Below are positions 33,133-42,070 of a DNA stretch of 64,000 bases, piece after piece. The notes beneath the pieces are model-generated. The model saw only the letters and a list, made by a program, of their open reading frames with translations. It searched no databases and was not told where the DNA came from. This DNA is from an uncultured Candidatus Peregrinibacteria bacterium (GTDB lineage: Bacteria; Patescibacteriota; Gracilibacteria; Peribacterales; Peribacteraceae): contig CALMES010000157.1 of NCBI GenBank assembly GCA_937863435.1, forward strand, positions 1 to 64,000. Reading direction: 5' to 3'. Numbering within the stretch: the stretch's first letter is position 1; each line of letters begins with the position of its first letter. The position numbers and the translations under genes were made by a program.

Positions 33133-33582
33133 ATGTTTGCACACAAAGGCACCGGCCACCGGCTTCTGTGGAGCAGTGTTCTCTGCGCTCTTCTGTGGCT
33201 GTGTGCGCCGATATCTTCAGGCCAGGCAGTAGACTGCGAGAATGGCAAGATTGACTGCAACGGTACCTGTATCAGCATGAATGACATCTGTCTGCTTGAA
33301 CCGCTGCCGGGAGGCGCGAAAACAATCACATCCAGTGAAACGGGCGACCTGGGAGCACTGCTGAAGTATTTTAACGGCGGGCTCTGGGAATGGGCACTGC
33401 GCATTGGCGTGGCGATAGCGGTGCTGCAGGGTGCGGTTGCCGGCCTGCAGATGGTATCGCAAGGACCGGATAAAGTCGCGGAAGCCAAGCAGCGTTTTAC
33501 TTGGGCCGTCATCGGACTGCTCATGCTCCTCATGGCTGGCGCCATTCTGCAGTTTATCAATCCCGTCGCCTTCTCCCAATGA
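33133..33582 (+). CDS. VirB2/TrbC-like pilin-type membrane protein 1
   Basis: The 149-residue protein has a signal peptide (LLWSSVLCALLWLCAPISSGQA), a Cys-rich external segment (CENGKIDCNGTCISMNDIC), and two membrane helices joined by a short polar loop (QMVSQGPDKVAEAKQRF). This is the topology of VirB2/TrbC pilins. The GGVRMLTS-type loop of these proteins is here LQMVSQG. The next start codon overlaps its stop region by four bases. Confidence 0.75.
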   Translation: MFAHKGTGHRLLWSSVLCALLWLCAPISSGQAVDCENGKIDCNGTCISMNDICLLEPLPGGAKTITSSETGDLGALLKYFNGGLWEWALRIGVAIAVLQGAVAGLQMVSQGPDKVAEAKQRFTWAVIGLLMLLMAGAILQFINPVAFSQ

Positions 33583-34166
33583 ACCGGCGCACCGTCCGTA
33601 TCGGCCTTCTTACAGCCGCATTCCTGCTTCCGGCCGCGGCGTTTGCGACACCTGTTTTGACACCCTACTGCGGAAATCTGCCAGGCTGCGGCGGCACTCC
33701 GGCCGGCTTGTTTGACCGCATTCTCAACCTTGCCTACACCCGGCTGGAACTGTACGGCTATTTGCTCGGCGGCTTGTTTATCATTATCGGCGGCGTGCGC
33801 ATGCTCACCAGCTTCGGCAGTGAGGAACGTTTTGGCGCCGGCAAAACGACTATTGTCTGGGCACTGGTGGGCATCTTTGTCGCGAATTTCGCATCCCAAC
33901 TGTTTCCAATTGTGTTTAAAGAAGTCAGCTCTGTCGGTGGCGGCGACCTGGTGATCGCCATCATTGCACTCATCAAAAGTACGATTTTCGACCTTATGTA
34001 CATCACGCTGTTTGGCATAGGACTCTTCAGCGGCATGAACTTCGTTCTTGCACAGGGCAAAGAGGATGAAGCAAACAAAGCACGAAACGCACTCATATAT
34101 GCAGCAATCGGAGCGTTTGTCATCAACCTTGCCGATCGATTTATCAGCGCATTCGTCCAGCTATGA
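33579..34166 (+). CDS. VirB2/TrbC-like membrane protein 2
   Basis: The 195-residue protein has a signal peptide (GLLTAAFLLPAAAFA), a short Cys pair segment (PYCGNLPGCGG) and four hydrophobic helices. IIGGVRMLTSFGSEERFGAGKTTIVWALVG matches the VirB2-like two-helix unit, and a second similar unit follows (MNFVLAQGKEDEANKARNALIYAAIG). It looks like an internal duplication of the pilin unit. The starts and stops of all three genes overlap by ATGA. Confidence 0.75.
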   Translation: MNRRTVRIGLLTAAFLLPAAAFATPVLTPYCGNLPGCGGTPAGLFDRILNLAYTRLELYGYLLGGLFIIIGGVRMLTSFGSEERFGAGKTTIVWALVGIFVANFASQLFPIVFKEVSSVGGGDLVIAIIALIKSTIFDLMYITLFGIGLFSGMNFVLAQGKEDEANKARNALIYAAIGAFVINLADRFISAFVQL

Positions 34167-34519
34167 AGAAATACCCTCTCTCCGCCGGCATTCTTGCCGC
34201 CCTGCTGCCCCTCAAAGCGGCGGCAGCGGTCAGTATCCAGCAATACTGGGCATGCAACCCGGATATTTTTTTCTGCAACAGCGGCAATATTCCCGCTGTC
34301 ATTATCGGCAATGTTCTCATCTTTGTCTCCAATACGATTATCTCCATCGGCACACTGATGTTTGTCTACGGCGGCGTACGCATGCTCGTCTCGCAGGGCG
34401 GCGAAGGAAAAGAGGCAGGCAAGAAAGCCATGCAGTTTGCCGTCATGGGCATCATTTTCGCTTTCCTCGCCGGACGCATCGTCCAGTTCGTTCTGGATAT
34501 TATTACGGCGATAGCTTAG
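34163..34519 (+). CDS. VirB2/TrbC-like membrane protein 3
   Basis: The 118-residue protein has a signal peptide, an external Cys pair (WACNPDIFFCNSG) and two helices around YGGVRMLVSQGGEGKEAGKKAMQFAVMG, a clear VirB2/pilin-like loop. It is the third gene of the cluster. A VirB4-type ATPase is encoded at 39.8-41.8 kb, so these may be parts of one secretion or pilus system. Confidence 0.78.
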   Translation: MKKYPLSAGILAALLPLKAAAAVSIQQYWACNPDIFFCNSGNIPAVIIGNVLIFVSNTIISIGTLMFVYGGVRMLVSQGGEGKEAGKKAMQFAVMGIIFAFLAGRIVQFVLDIITAIA

Positions 34520-34577
34520 GCGACAAGCGAGGTCGTCGGAGTGAGACACTGCTATTTGTGGCATCGTAATTAAGAAG

Positions 34578-34608
34578 TGTCACTCTGAGCGCAGTCGAAG
34601 AGCGACAC
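34578..34608. repeat. GAGCGCAGTCGA-core hairpin
   Basis: GTGTCACTCT, core GAGCGCAGTCGA, then AGAGCGACAC: the arms pair apart from one A-C. The core equals that at 17.9 kb, but the arms differ in sequence while staying complementary. Next to it (34615-34662) are CTTTGAGTC/CTGAGTCC word repeats. Confidence 0.85.
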
Positions 34609-34680
34609 GTCCTCTCATCCTTTGAGTCATCTGAGTCCTTTGTTTCCTCTGAGTCCTGTACTTGTGCTAGGCTGTAAAGC

Positions 34681-36234
34681 ATGACCCGCCAGTACGTTAC
34701 CACCGCCATCGACTTTCCGAATGCCGCCCCCCATATGGGACATGTCATGGAAAAAATATTAGCCGACGTTGTCGTACGATGGTTTCGTCTGCGCGGCGAC
34801 GAGGTGCGATTTCATATTGGCACTGACGAGAACGGCATCAAAATTCAGCAAACCGCAAAGGCGGCTGGCATCAGTCCCAAAGAACTGATCGATCGGAATG
34901 CGCCGCTGTTTGAAGATCTGTTTCAAAAACTCAACATTTCATACGACTTCTTTATCCGAACGTCGGATCCAGACAGTCACTGGCCGACCGTCATGGAACT
35001 CTGGAAAAAATTGCACGAAGCCGGGTTTCTCGAAAAGCGCCAATATACCGGCTTGTACTGTACCGGCTGTGAGCGATTTGTGACTGAGAGAGATTTAGTG
35101 GATGGCAAATGTCCGGACCATAACAAGGTGCCCGAAAAAGTAACCGAAGAAAATTGGTTCTTTTTACTCAGCAAAAAACAGAAAGCCGTCGATCAATTAC
35201 TGCATGCAAAAACAGGCTATACGATTGTTCCGGATTGGCGCGCCAATGAAACATATGCGTTTTTGGAAGAAGGGCTCGAGGATATTTCTTTTTCGCGTTC
35301 CAAGAAAACACTCTATTGGGGCGTACCCGTGCCAGGCGATGATGATCAGGTGATGTACGTCTGGTGCGACAATTTAACGAGCTACATTTCCAGTCTCGGT
35401 TATTTTACGGATCATGAAATGCGACAGTGGTGGGACGACGCAGAAGTAACGCATGTCATCGGCAAAGATATTGCGCGATTTCATGCCATCAACTGGCCGG
35501 CGATGCTGGAATGCGCCGGAGTCAAAACACCGAATCGTTTGCTCATCCACGGCTTCCTGACGAGCGAAGGAAAGAAGATGAGTAAGACGCTTGGCAACGT
35601 CGTGTCGCCGGTTGAAATTCTGGAAAAATTCAAAGGCGACCCGGATCCGATCCGTTTTTACTTAAGCCACGAAATTCCGGTCGGCAACGATGGCGATTTT
35701 TCCTGGAAACGCTTCGAGGAACTGTACGATGCAAAACTGCGCAATCAACTCGGCAACATGCTCAATCGCTTGTTGGTACTCATTACAAAAGAAGGCGGCA
35801 GCCTAGCTGATATTCCATCGAGTGCAGCGAGCGAATTAACTGATCATCTTAAGTGGCAAGAATATGCAACAGCGATGAATGCGTTCGAACCACAGCGCGC
35901 GCTCGAAGTGGCTACAAACCTGGTGAATCAATGCAATCTCTTCATTGACCAGAAAGCACCATGGAAAGAGAAAGATCCGACTGCCAAACTCAAGATTCTG
36001 ACAGCCCTCGCCGAGGGATTGCGCCATATATCGCTCATGTTGTTGCCCTTCATGCCGGAAACAGCTCAGAAGATCGCGCAGCAATTGAATGTTTCGTATG
36101 CCGATACAATGCTCGAGAAAAACTTCGTGATCGGCGATTTGAATAAATGGGGAGCTGATACAGACTGGAAAGTCGTCGGACAGCCACAGATTCTGTTTCC
36201 GCCATTGGAAAAGCAGGAAGCGATTCAGGCATAA
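34681..36234 (+). CDS. metG: methionyl-tRNA synthetase
   Basis: The 517-residue class I synthetase has HMGH near residue 18, a zinc knuckle CTGC...CPDH around 124-142, VYVWCDNLTSY, GKDIARFHAINWPAML, and KMSKT in SEGKKMSKTLGN. It lacks the C-terminal tRNA-binding extension found in some MetRS, a normal short form. It stands alone, followed by two hairpins. Confidence 0.96.
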   Translation: MTRQYVTTAIDFPNAAPHMGHVMEKILADVVVRWFRLRGDEVRFHIGTDENGIKIQQTAKAAGISPKELIDRNAPLFEDLFQKLNISYDFFIRTSDPDSHWPTVMELWKKLHEAGFLEKRQYTGLYCTGCERFVTERDLVDGKCPDHNKVPEKVTEENWFFLLSKKQKAVDQLLHAKTGYTIVPDWRANETYAFLEEGLEDISFSRSKKTLYWGVPVPGDDDQVMYVWCDNLTSYISSLGYFTDHEMRQWWDDAEVTHVIGKDIARFHAINWPAMLECAGVKTPNRLLIHGFLTSEGKKMSKTLGNVVSPVEILEKFKGDPDPIRFYLSHEIPVGNDGDFSWKRFEELYDAKLRNQLGNMLNRLLVLITKEGGSLADIPSSAASELTDHLKWQEYATAMNAFEPQRALEVATNLVNQCNLFIDQKAPWKEKDPTAKLKILTALAEGLRHISLMLLPFMPETAQKIAQQLNVSYADTMLEKNFVIGDLNKWGADTDWKVVGQPQILFPPLEKQEAIQA

Positions 36235-36245
36235 TTTCCTCCGCA

Positions 36246-36294
36246 GCACAGGTTCCGTAACCTGTGCGATCCGGTAAGGTTCCGGAACCTTACC
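36246..36294. repeat. two tandem hairpins sharing AGGTTCCG
   Basis: GCACAGGTT-CCGT-AACCTGTGC (36246-36267) is followed five bases later by a perfect 22-base palindrome (36273-36294) with arms GGTAAGGTTCC and GGAACCTTACC. Both contain AGGTTCCG and differ in the outer pairs. There is no T run, so they are not classical terminators. Confidence 0.85.
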
Positions 36295-36463
36295 TACGAG
36301 AATGGAATATGGTGTCTGATTGTATAAAAATCATCATTTTCAATTCTCAATTGGCTATTTTCGACTATACTGAGGCCAGCTCTCAAGGTACCAACGACGA
36401 AAGACGCTATAAATCGACAGTCTACGGTGTATGGGGGGCCTATTTATTTCTTACTACATTCTT

Positions 36464-36829
36464 ATGTTTGATCCATTAGCCGATCTGACGAACCCATCGT
36501 CGAGCGAAGATCCACTCGCACCAAGTTCCAATTACTCCTCTGCTCCGGCACCTCGTCATAGTGGTGGTCATCGCGGCGGACAAGGCGGCGGCTTCGGTGG
36601 CGGCGCTCCAGCAGGCGGCGGCTCTAGTCGTTACGGCGAGGAAATCCACTCCGTCACGATCCGCGCCCGTCAGCGCACGTTCTACATCGACTTAAAGCAG
36701 TCGGGTAGCGGCAAGTTCCTCAAGGTGTCCGAAAAGTCGCGCGGCGGCCAGAAGACAACTATCATCTTCAACGTCGAAGATTTGCCAACATTCATCGAGG
36801 CTTTGCAGGAAATTCAGACCAAGCTGTAA
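36464..36829 (+). CDS. Pur-alpha/DUF3276-like nucleic-acid-binding protein
   Basis: The 121-residue protein has a disordered Ser/Pro/Gly-rich N-terminus (about 1-60, GGHRGGQGGGFGGGAPAGGG) and one PUR-type repeat: EEIHSVTIRARQRTFYIDLKQ, GKFLKVSEKSRGGQKTTIIF, FIEALQEIQ. Bacterial relatives of Pur-alpha bind single-stranded DNA or RNA. The start at 36464 is chosen because the frame upstream is unlike protein. A strong hairpin follows. Confidence 0.85.
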   Translation: MFDPLADLTNPSSSEDPLAPSSNYSSAPAPRHSGGHRGGQGGGFGGGAPAGGGSSRYGEEIHSVTIRARQRTFYIDLKQSGSGKFLKVSEKSRGGQKTTIIFNVEDLPTFIEALQEIQTKL

Positions 36830-36849
36830 ATCAGCATCTCAAAATTATT

Positions 36850-36888
36850 AACCGCAGACGCGAGTCATGACTCGCGTCTGCGGTTTTG
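36850..36888. terminator. long perfect hairpin after the Pur-alpha-like gene
   Basis: Arms AACCGCAGACGCGAGT and ACTCGCGTCTGCGGTT pair around CATG. A short TTTT follows. This is probably a terminator between convergent genes. Confidence 0.75.
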
Positions 36889-36897
36889 GTATGGTAA

Positions 36898-36940
36898 TCA
36901 AAACAACCGCGGCCACGAAGGGCCGCTCTAATATATGAAT
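36898..36940. repeat. AACCGCGGC...GCCGCTCT...ATGAAT repeat
   Basis: AACCGCGGCCACGAAGGGCC, then GCTCTAATATATGAAT. Related elements are at 39759-39800 (AACCGCGGCTAGAAAAGGCG) and 63289-63335 (AACCACGGCTAGAAAAGCCG), each ending in ATGAAT. Confidence 0.7.
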
Positions 36941-36943
36941 TTA

Positions 36944-37834
36944 TTATAGGCCACCTTTCATCTTCCCAAGCATCTCCGGATACCCTCGCTCAAAATCCGT
37001 CCCGCTCATCGGCTTGCGGCCATCGGGCTGAAGAGACGTGATGAATAATTGAGTATCGTGAACACAGGAAATTGCGATACTGTTTGCTTGCGGCGCCACA
37101 TCCGTCGCCAGAATTTTGATGTCGTTCCATTTTACCCCTGGCCACGGAACAAGCGCTCGTACTTTGCGATCAATCTCCACTGCCGTCATTGTCTGAAAAT
37201 TGATAACACCATCGTCGCGTGTGAGCTTATGACAAAACGTTGCTTTGCCATTGTCCTGATCAATCGGATGGAGCGGATGACTCAATGTGTCGATAAGTAA
37301 TTGCGCACCGAGAGTCGACAGCTTGTCATGAAGTGACGCTGTTGTTTCGCGAGAATCAAGCTCGATGGATGACTGGCCGAGTATCGGCCCGGCATCGAGC
37401 TCTCGCACCATTTTTTGAATAGTGACTCCCGATTGTGCATGGCCCAGAAGAACCGCATGTTGCAGCGGCGATGCTCCCCGCAAAGCTGGTAGCAGCGATG
37501 CATGGACATTCACCGGCGCAACTATCGGAAAATCCAGCACCTGCTGAGACACTATTTGGCCGTAGGCAACAACGACCAGAAAGTCCGGTCGCTTGGCAAA
37601 GTGATGAGCTGCGAATTCTTTATTCAAACTCTCCGGCTGCCACACTTCTATCCCCTGCTCCTTCGCAAAAATCTTCACTGGCGAAGGCGTCAATTCCTGC
37701 GATCTTCCAACCGGTTTATCGGGCTGCGAAATTACCAAATCAACCGAGAAACGATTATCTGCACACAGAGCGGCGAGACTCGGCACCGCAAACTCCGGCG
37801 TTCCGCAGAAAACGATGGAGATTGGCGAAGACAT
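36944..37834 (-). CDS. fmt: methionyl-tRNA formyltransferase
   Basis: Fmt formylates initiator Met-tRNA. The 296-residue protein has VFCGTPEFAVPSLAAL, QPDKPVGRSQELTPSPVK, the catalytic region NVHASLLPALRGASPLQHAVL and a C-terminal domain (VRALVPWPGVKW). The start at MSSPISIVFCGTPEF is normal; a TACACT box lies nine bases upstream. It is divergent from rbfA. Confidence 0.95.
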   Translation of the reverse strand: MSSPISIVFCGTPEFAVPSLAALCADNRFSVDLVISQPDKPVGRSQELTPSPVKIFAKEQGIEVWQPESLNKEFAAHHFAKRPDFLVVVAYGQIVSQQVLDFPIVAPVNVHASLLPALRGASPLQHAVLLGHAQSGVTIQKMVRELDAGPILGQSSIELDSRETTASLHDKLSTLGAQLLIDTLSHPLHPIDQDNGKATFCHKLTRDDGVINFQTMTAVEIDRKVRALVPWPGVKWNDIKILATDVAPQANSIAISCVHDTQLFITSLQPDGRKPMSGTDFERGYPEMLGKMKGGL

Positions 37835-37918
37835 TGAGAAAGTAGTGTACACTGATTACTCAGTACAAATGAAGACCTCTCTCATTGTACATTGTCAATT
37901 ATCAATTTTACATTCTGC

Positions 37919-38275
37919 ATGTCTCACCGCGGTCCCATGTCGGCTTCTCTTATACGCTCTGTTGTGGCCAAGCACGCGCTGGCCATACCGCCACACATTG
38001 CGCATGTGGTCAGCATTACCGATGTCGAAGTGAGTGCCGATTTTTCGTATGCCGATATCTATGTCTCGGCATTACAAAACGTGGAAGCAGCTATCAAATT
38101 TCTGAACAACAACAAAGGACCCATTCGCAAAGAATTGAGCGGTGGTCTGCGTTCTTTCCGCTTACCACTCCTGCGCTACCACGTTGATACCAGAGGGGAA
38201 CGCGGCAGTAGAATTGATCGATTGCTTGCGGGGGAGAATCCGGACGCGGAAGTAAGAAACAGAGGAAACAGATGA
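37919..38275 (+). CDS. rbfA: ribosome-binding factor A
   Basis: RbfA helps mature the 30S subunit at low temperature. The 118-residue protein has LIRSVVAKHALAIPPHIAHVVSITDVEVSADFSYADIYVSA and LRSFRLPLLRYHVDTRGERGSRIDRLL, in the usual KH-like order. The frame before 37919 is AT-rich word-repeat DNA (CATTGTACATTGTCAATTAT), so the ATG at 37919 is preferred; a second ATG lies six codons later. nrnA follows, a common neighbour. Confidence 0.85.
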   Translation: MSHRGPMSASLIRSVVAKHALAIPPHIAHVVSITDVEVSADFSYADIYVSALQNVEAAIKFLNNNKGPIRKELSGGLRSFRLPLLRYHVDTRGERGSRIDRLLAGENPDAEVRNRGNR

Positions 38276-38380
38276 TGCAGAAGAACCAGAGGATTCTCTG
38301 TTGTATATTTGCTATACATTAATAATTGCACCTCAAGTTCTCACCTAAAATCCTCTGCATCGTCTGGTTCTTCTGGTTCT
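38271..38380. repeat. inverted word repeat GATGCAGAAGAACCAGAGGATT
   Basis: The right part (38347-38380) reads AATCCTCTGCATCGTCTGG then TTCTTCTGGTTC, roughly the reverse complement of the left part in shuffled order. The same words occur at 57868-57903. It lies between rbfA and nrnA. Confidence 0.6.
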
Positions 38381-38496
38381 TTTCCAATCCTCACTGTAAA
38401 CCTCTCTACACATTCACCCACTTCGTCACACCTATCTCCCATTTGCAAGGTCGAAGAATTTGAAGTTCGGACAGAAGTTCGTAGACTCACTCTCCT

Positions 38497-39468
38497 ATGT
38501 TTGACAAAGTAGCAACGAATCGCGCACTCGAAATATTTGGCTCTGCCAAGCGCATCTGCTGCATTTGTCACCGCAATCCGGATGGCGATGCTATCGGCTC
38601 TGTCACCGGCATGGCTCTTTTGCTGGAAGAAAATTTTCCGGATACAGTTGTCGAACTGTACTGCGTCGATCCATCCCCGCCGACGTTTCATTTTTTGCCC
38701 GCCGCACTGCGCATCAAGCACGACCTACAACCACGCGATGGCGATGCGTACGTCTTTCTGGATTGCGCGGAACCAAAACTGACTGAATACCACGAAACAC
38801 TGCCGCAGCTCTTTGATAAATCCTTGCCATCCGTCGTCTTTGACCATCACTTAAGCAACCCGGAATTCGGTCAGGTGAACTTCGTGTATTCCGACAGTGC
38901 CTCTGCGTGCGAAGTGGTCATCGGCTTTGCCGACGCCGTTGGCTGGGCTGTGACATCGGATTGTGCCACGTGCTTGCTCACCGGTGTCTATACGGACACA
39001 GGAGGTCTGCTGCACAGCAATACAACCACACGCGTGTATCGCACTGTTGCGCGCTTGCTGCGCTTGGGTGCCCGTCAGCAGACGATTATTCAGAATGTCT
39101 TCCGCACTGCCAAACTTTCAACCCTCCGGCTCTGGGGACGCGTACTGGAAAAAATATCGCTGTCCGATGAAGGCGCTGCCATCTCGGCCTTAACCGAAGG
39201 CGATTTCCGTGCAACAGGAGCTGATTATTCGGAACTGACCGGAGCCATCGATTATGTGAACGCCGTTCCGGGTATGAAGTTCTCGCTGATATTGTCCGAA
39301 CGCGGTGGCAAAGTGAAAGGCTCGCTACGAACGTTGCGTGATGACGTCGATGTGGCAGCCATGGCCAAGAAATTTGATGGGGGCGGCCACAAAAAAGCTG
39401 CCGGCTTTGCACTGGATGGCAAACTGACATCGGAAGTACGGTGGAAGGTGGAGCCGCAGAAGAAGTAA
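38497..39468 (+). CDS. nrnA: DHH-family phosphoesterase, NrnA-like (oligoribonuclease/pAp phosphatase)
   Basis: The 323-residue protein has CHRNPDGDAIGSVTGMAL (motif I), VFLDCAE, VVFDHHLSN (DHH), VYTDTGGLLHS, and the DHHA1 signature GGGHKKAAGF. NrnA degrades short RNAs and dephosphorylates pAp. The order and length fit well, and position next to rbfA matches many bacteria. Confidence 0.92.
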   Translation: MFDKVATNRALEIFGSAKRICCICHRNPDGDAIGSVTGMALLLEENFPDTVVELYCVDPSPPTFHFLPAALRIKHDLQPRDGDAYVFLDCAEPKLTEYHETLPQLFDKSLPSVVFDHHLSNPEFGQVNFVYSDSASACEVVIGFADAVGWAVTSDCATCLLTGVYTDTGGLLHSNTTTRVYRTVARLLRLGARQQTIIQNVFRTAKLSTLRLWGRVLEKISLSDEGAAISALTEGDFRATGADYSELTGAIDYVNAVPGMKFSLILSERGGKVKGSLRTLRDDVDVAAMAKKFDGGGHKKAAGFALDGKLTSEVRWKVEPQKK

Positions 39469-39800
39469 TAATCCGAAACAAATTCGAAGGTCGAAATTCT
39501 AAATCCGAGACAAGAAACAAGATACAAATTTCAAAAAATATCAAAGGAATAATGATCAACCGCCAACGAGTGGTGGATGCGCATAAGCCAGATTGATGAA
39601 TCATAAAAGCTCCCCCTCTCGCTCGCTTTAGCGAGGAGAGGGGTCGGGGGTGAGGGGCGGACCTTGTTATGGAACAATTTCTGATTGTTATTGAGTCTCC
39701 GCGGGACTCAAAGGGTCTCCCTAGGAGCGGGGACGCCCGCTGCTGTAGATGGTTTGTAATTATTGCCAACCGCGGCTAGAAAAGGCGCTCTCTATGAATA
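39469..39800. repeat. composite repeat region between nrnA and virB4-like gene
   Basis: This 330-base gap carries several repeat types: ATTCTAAATCCGAGACAAG words (39469-39545); a C/G-rich hairpin CCCCTCTCGCTCGC-TTTA-GCGAGGAGAGGGG followed by GTCGGGGGTGAGGG (39609-39660); GAGTCTCCGCGGGACTC and CGGGGACGCCCGCTGCTG (39695-39745); and AACCGCGGCTAGAAAAGGCG...ATGAAT (39759-39800). No gene is seen. Confidence 0.8.
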
Positions 39801-39808
39801 TAGGTAAT

Positions 39809-41767
39809 TTATTTCCCATCTTCCGGCTTCACTTCTTCCACCTTCGCATCTTCTGCAGCTTGCAGTGCATCTTTATCCGTCTTCTGCTGCGCCTGTCGCT
39901 TCATCACTTCTTCCGGTTTGGTGGTGATAATGGCATGTTCGCTCGGGCTGGCAACAACCTGAATCGCCACGTGTGTGTTACCGGCAAATAAGACCCCCTG
40001 ACCGACTGCCGAGCTGAGGAGCAAGTACTTCTCCCCTTCTGTTAAGTAGAACAGCTTCGCCATGTTATCCACGCTGGCTGCAGATTGCTTGAGCAGCATC
40101 TGGAGCGACGTGTTGGAGATGATCGGTTTGCCGTACGGCGAATTAATGAAGTCATCGATATCCTGCGTGATGGTAGTGACGCCGAGATAATATTTACGAG
40201 CACGCTTGATGAGACCGTAGAGGAACTGCGCCGAATCTTCGTACTGCATCAGGTTCCACGCTTCGTCGATAACGAGGAAGCGGCGCTTCATGTCGCTGCG
40301 AACGCGGTTCCAGATAAAGTTGAGAACCACGTAGATGGCAATCGGACGGAGAACATCTTCTAAGTCGCGCGTCTGGAAGACGACCATCTGGTTATCCAAG
40401 TTGATGTTGGTCGGCTTATCGAAGAGTCCGGAGAAGCTGCCTTCCGTATATTTCTGAAGCGTCTGCGCCATGGATTCGCCGCCATCGGTTGTTTTGAGCA
40501 CGTCGATCAGATCCGGCAGAATCGGCGGCTCCATACTGGTGGGATCCGGTGTTTTAAGGGTAATGCCCTTTAGCGCATACGTGTCCAAAATCGCCTTATC
40601 GAGCACACCTTCTTCTGCTGGTGTAATGTTGCCAAGCATCAGCTTGAATAAGCCATGCAAGTTGATCGCCGCACTGCGTACGACTTCGCCGATTTCGGCA
40701 TCCTCGCCACGCACGGCTTTGGGCAGGTCGAATGGATTGATACGATACGAACTTTCAAGTGACACAGGAATGACTGAGCCACCGACTGTGTTACACAAAT
40801 CCGTATATTCGTTTTCCGGATCGATGACATACGTTTGCACGCCCTGAATGAGCGAGCGCAAGATTTCCAATTTGACCACGTACGATTTACCGGCTCCGGA
40901 TGTGGCAAACACGTTGGCATTCGCATTCGGCAAATCGAAGCGATCGAAGATGATGAGTGAGTCGTTGTGGCGGTTGATGCCGTAGAGAATGCCGTGGTCG
41001 TCGGTTAAGTCGGAGCTCGAGAACGGAAAGCTCGTTGCCAGCGCCTGCGTGTTCATGTTGCGGTTAAAATCCAGCTCGTCCAGACAGTACGGCAGCGTAC
41101 ATGTCCAGCCGTGCTCCATTTGGAACACCGACGGCTTGGTGAGAATCAGTTTGCCGCCAAGAATTGCTTCGATGTCCGTTTGTGCCTTCTTAAGCTTCGT
41201 TTCGTTCTCGGCATAGATAGTAAAGTAGAAACCGATCTGGAACAGTTTTTCGCTGCCACGAGCCAGCAAGTCGCGCAGCTCTTCGGCGTCCTGGAGTGCT
41301 GCTTCCAGCGCCGGATCGCGCACGATACCGCGCTGTTGCAACATGCGGATGGACGAGCGCATTTCCGTCACTTTCTTGCGCAGCATTTTGAGAATCACTT
41401 TGTTGGATGCCGGGTAGATGAACGTCGAAATATCCATCTGCAAATCGAAGTTGATGAGCTGACTCATCCAGTTCGGGTAAATCTGGCTCGGCCAGTTATA
41501 GGCATAGAAACTGCGCGCAACGAGCTGATCGTTGAGCACGATCATATTGCGGTCGAACTTCAGTCCGGCTGGCGCAATGACATCCAGCATGCGCTGCATC
41601 CCCTCTTCGTAGCGCTTGATGACTTCCAGTTCGTTTTTCGAGAGCTTCTGATCTTCCTGCGATTTGTCCAAAATCTCCTCCACATTCTGATGCAGCCCGA
41701 GCACATCATCGAACAACGAGAGGAATTTGGCGCCGGAATTGGGATTGGCAGGTGTCGGAGTCGGCAT
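39809..41767 (-). CDS. VirB4/TraC-like type IV secretion ATPase
   Basis: The 652-residue protein has an N-terminal region typical of VirB4 (LVARSFYAYNWPSQIYPNWMSQLINFDLQMDISTFIYP), Walker A FATSGAGKSYVVKLEIL near residue 310, DPENEYTDLC, Walker B RRFLVIDEAWNLMQ and TTITQDIDDF. VirB4 ATPases power type IV secretion or conjugative pili. Here the only possible partners seen are the three VirB2-like genes 5 kb away. The acidic C-terminal tail (AAEDAKVEEVKPEDGK) is variable. Confidence 0.9.
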   Translation of the reverse strand: MPTPTPANPNSGAKFLSLFDDVLGLHQNVEEILDKSQEDQKLSKNELEVIKRYEEGMQRMLDVIAPAGLKFDRNMIVLNDQLVARSFYAYNWPSQIYPNWMSQLINFDLQMDISTFIYPASNKVILKMLRKKVTEMRSSIRMLQQRGIVRDPALEAALQDAEELRDLLARGSEKLFQIGFYFTIYAENETKLKKAQTDIEAILGGKLILTKPSVFQMEHGWTCTLPYCLDELDFNRNMNTQALATSFPFSSSDLTDDHGILYGINRHNDSLIIFDRFDLPNANANVFATSGAGKSYVVKLEILRSLIQGVQTYVIDPENEYTDLCNTVGGSVIPVSLESSYRINPFDLPKAVRGEDAEIGEVVRSAAINLHGLFKLMLGNITPAEEGVLDKAILDTYALKGITLKTPDPTSMEPPILPDLIDVLKTTDGGESMAQTLQKYTEGSFSGLFDKPTNINLDNQMVVFQTRDLEDVLRPIAIYVVLNFIWNRVRSDMKRRFLVIDEAWNLMQYEDSAQFLYGLIKRARKYYLGVTTITQDIDDFINSPYGKPIISNTSLQMLLKQSAASVDNMAKLFYLTEGEKYLLLSSAVGQGVLFAGNTHVAIQVVASPSEHAIITTKPEEVMKRQAQQKTDKDALQAAEDAKVEEVKPEDGK

Positions 41768-41789
41768 GTTTGTTGATTTAAATCTGACT

Positions 41790-41798
41790 ATTATAGCA
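41790..41798 (-). promoter_or_regulatory. extended -10 TGCTATAAT for the VirB4-like gene
   Basis: On the minus strand TGCTATAAT lies 22 bases before ATG 41767, so this mRNA should have a leader of roughly 15 bases, unlike most others here. Confidence 0.65.
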
Positions 41799-41805
41799 TA
41801 AAAAA

Positions 41806-41942
41806 GGACTCAGAGGAAGCAAAGGACTCAGGGGATTCAAAGGATTGTGATAAAAATCAAAAATAATGGCTTGATAAAGCCAAATAATGTATTTATTAGG
41901 CTCCTATTCGTCATTCATAATTCGTAATACGTAATTCGCTTC
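41806..41942. repeat. word repeats: GGACTCAGAGG and ATTCGTAATACG families
   Basis: 41806-41850 repeats AAGGACTCAGAGGAAGC-like words. 41905-41940 repeats ATTCGTCATTCATAATTCG and close variants. These families recur at 28620-28665 and 34615-34662 (first type), and at 60000-60030, 60870-60900 and 61400-61425 (second type). The rest of the 303-base gap shows no gene. Confidence 0.65.
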
Positions 41943-42070
41943 AATCTGGCTTAATCTTGAGCCAAACTCAAATGCCCCTCAGAGATGGACTCGCCAGTCA
42001 TAGCAAACTATGGCCGCTCAAAAAAACAAATGCGGTAAGATGCGCTTGCTCCTCCCGTCTTCCAACTCGC

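Noticed and set aside
36264-36479. A 71-residue frame before the Pur-alpha-like gene
   Set aside because: It covers a palindrome and AT-rich word repeats and looks like a chance frame.
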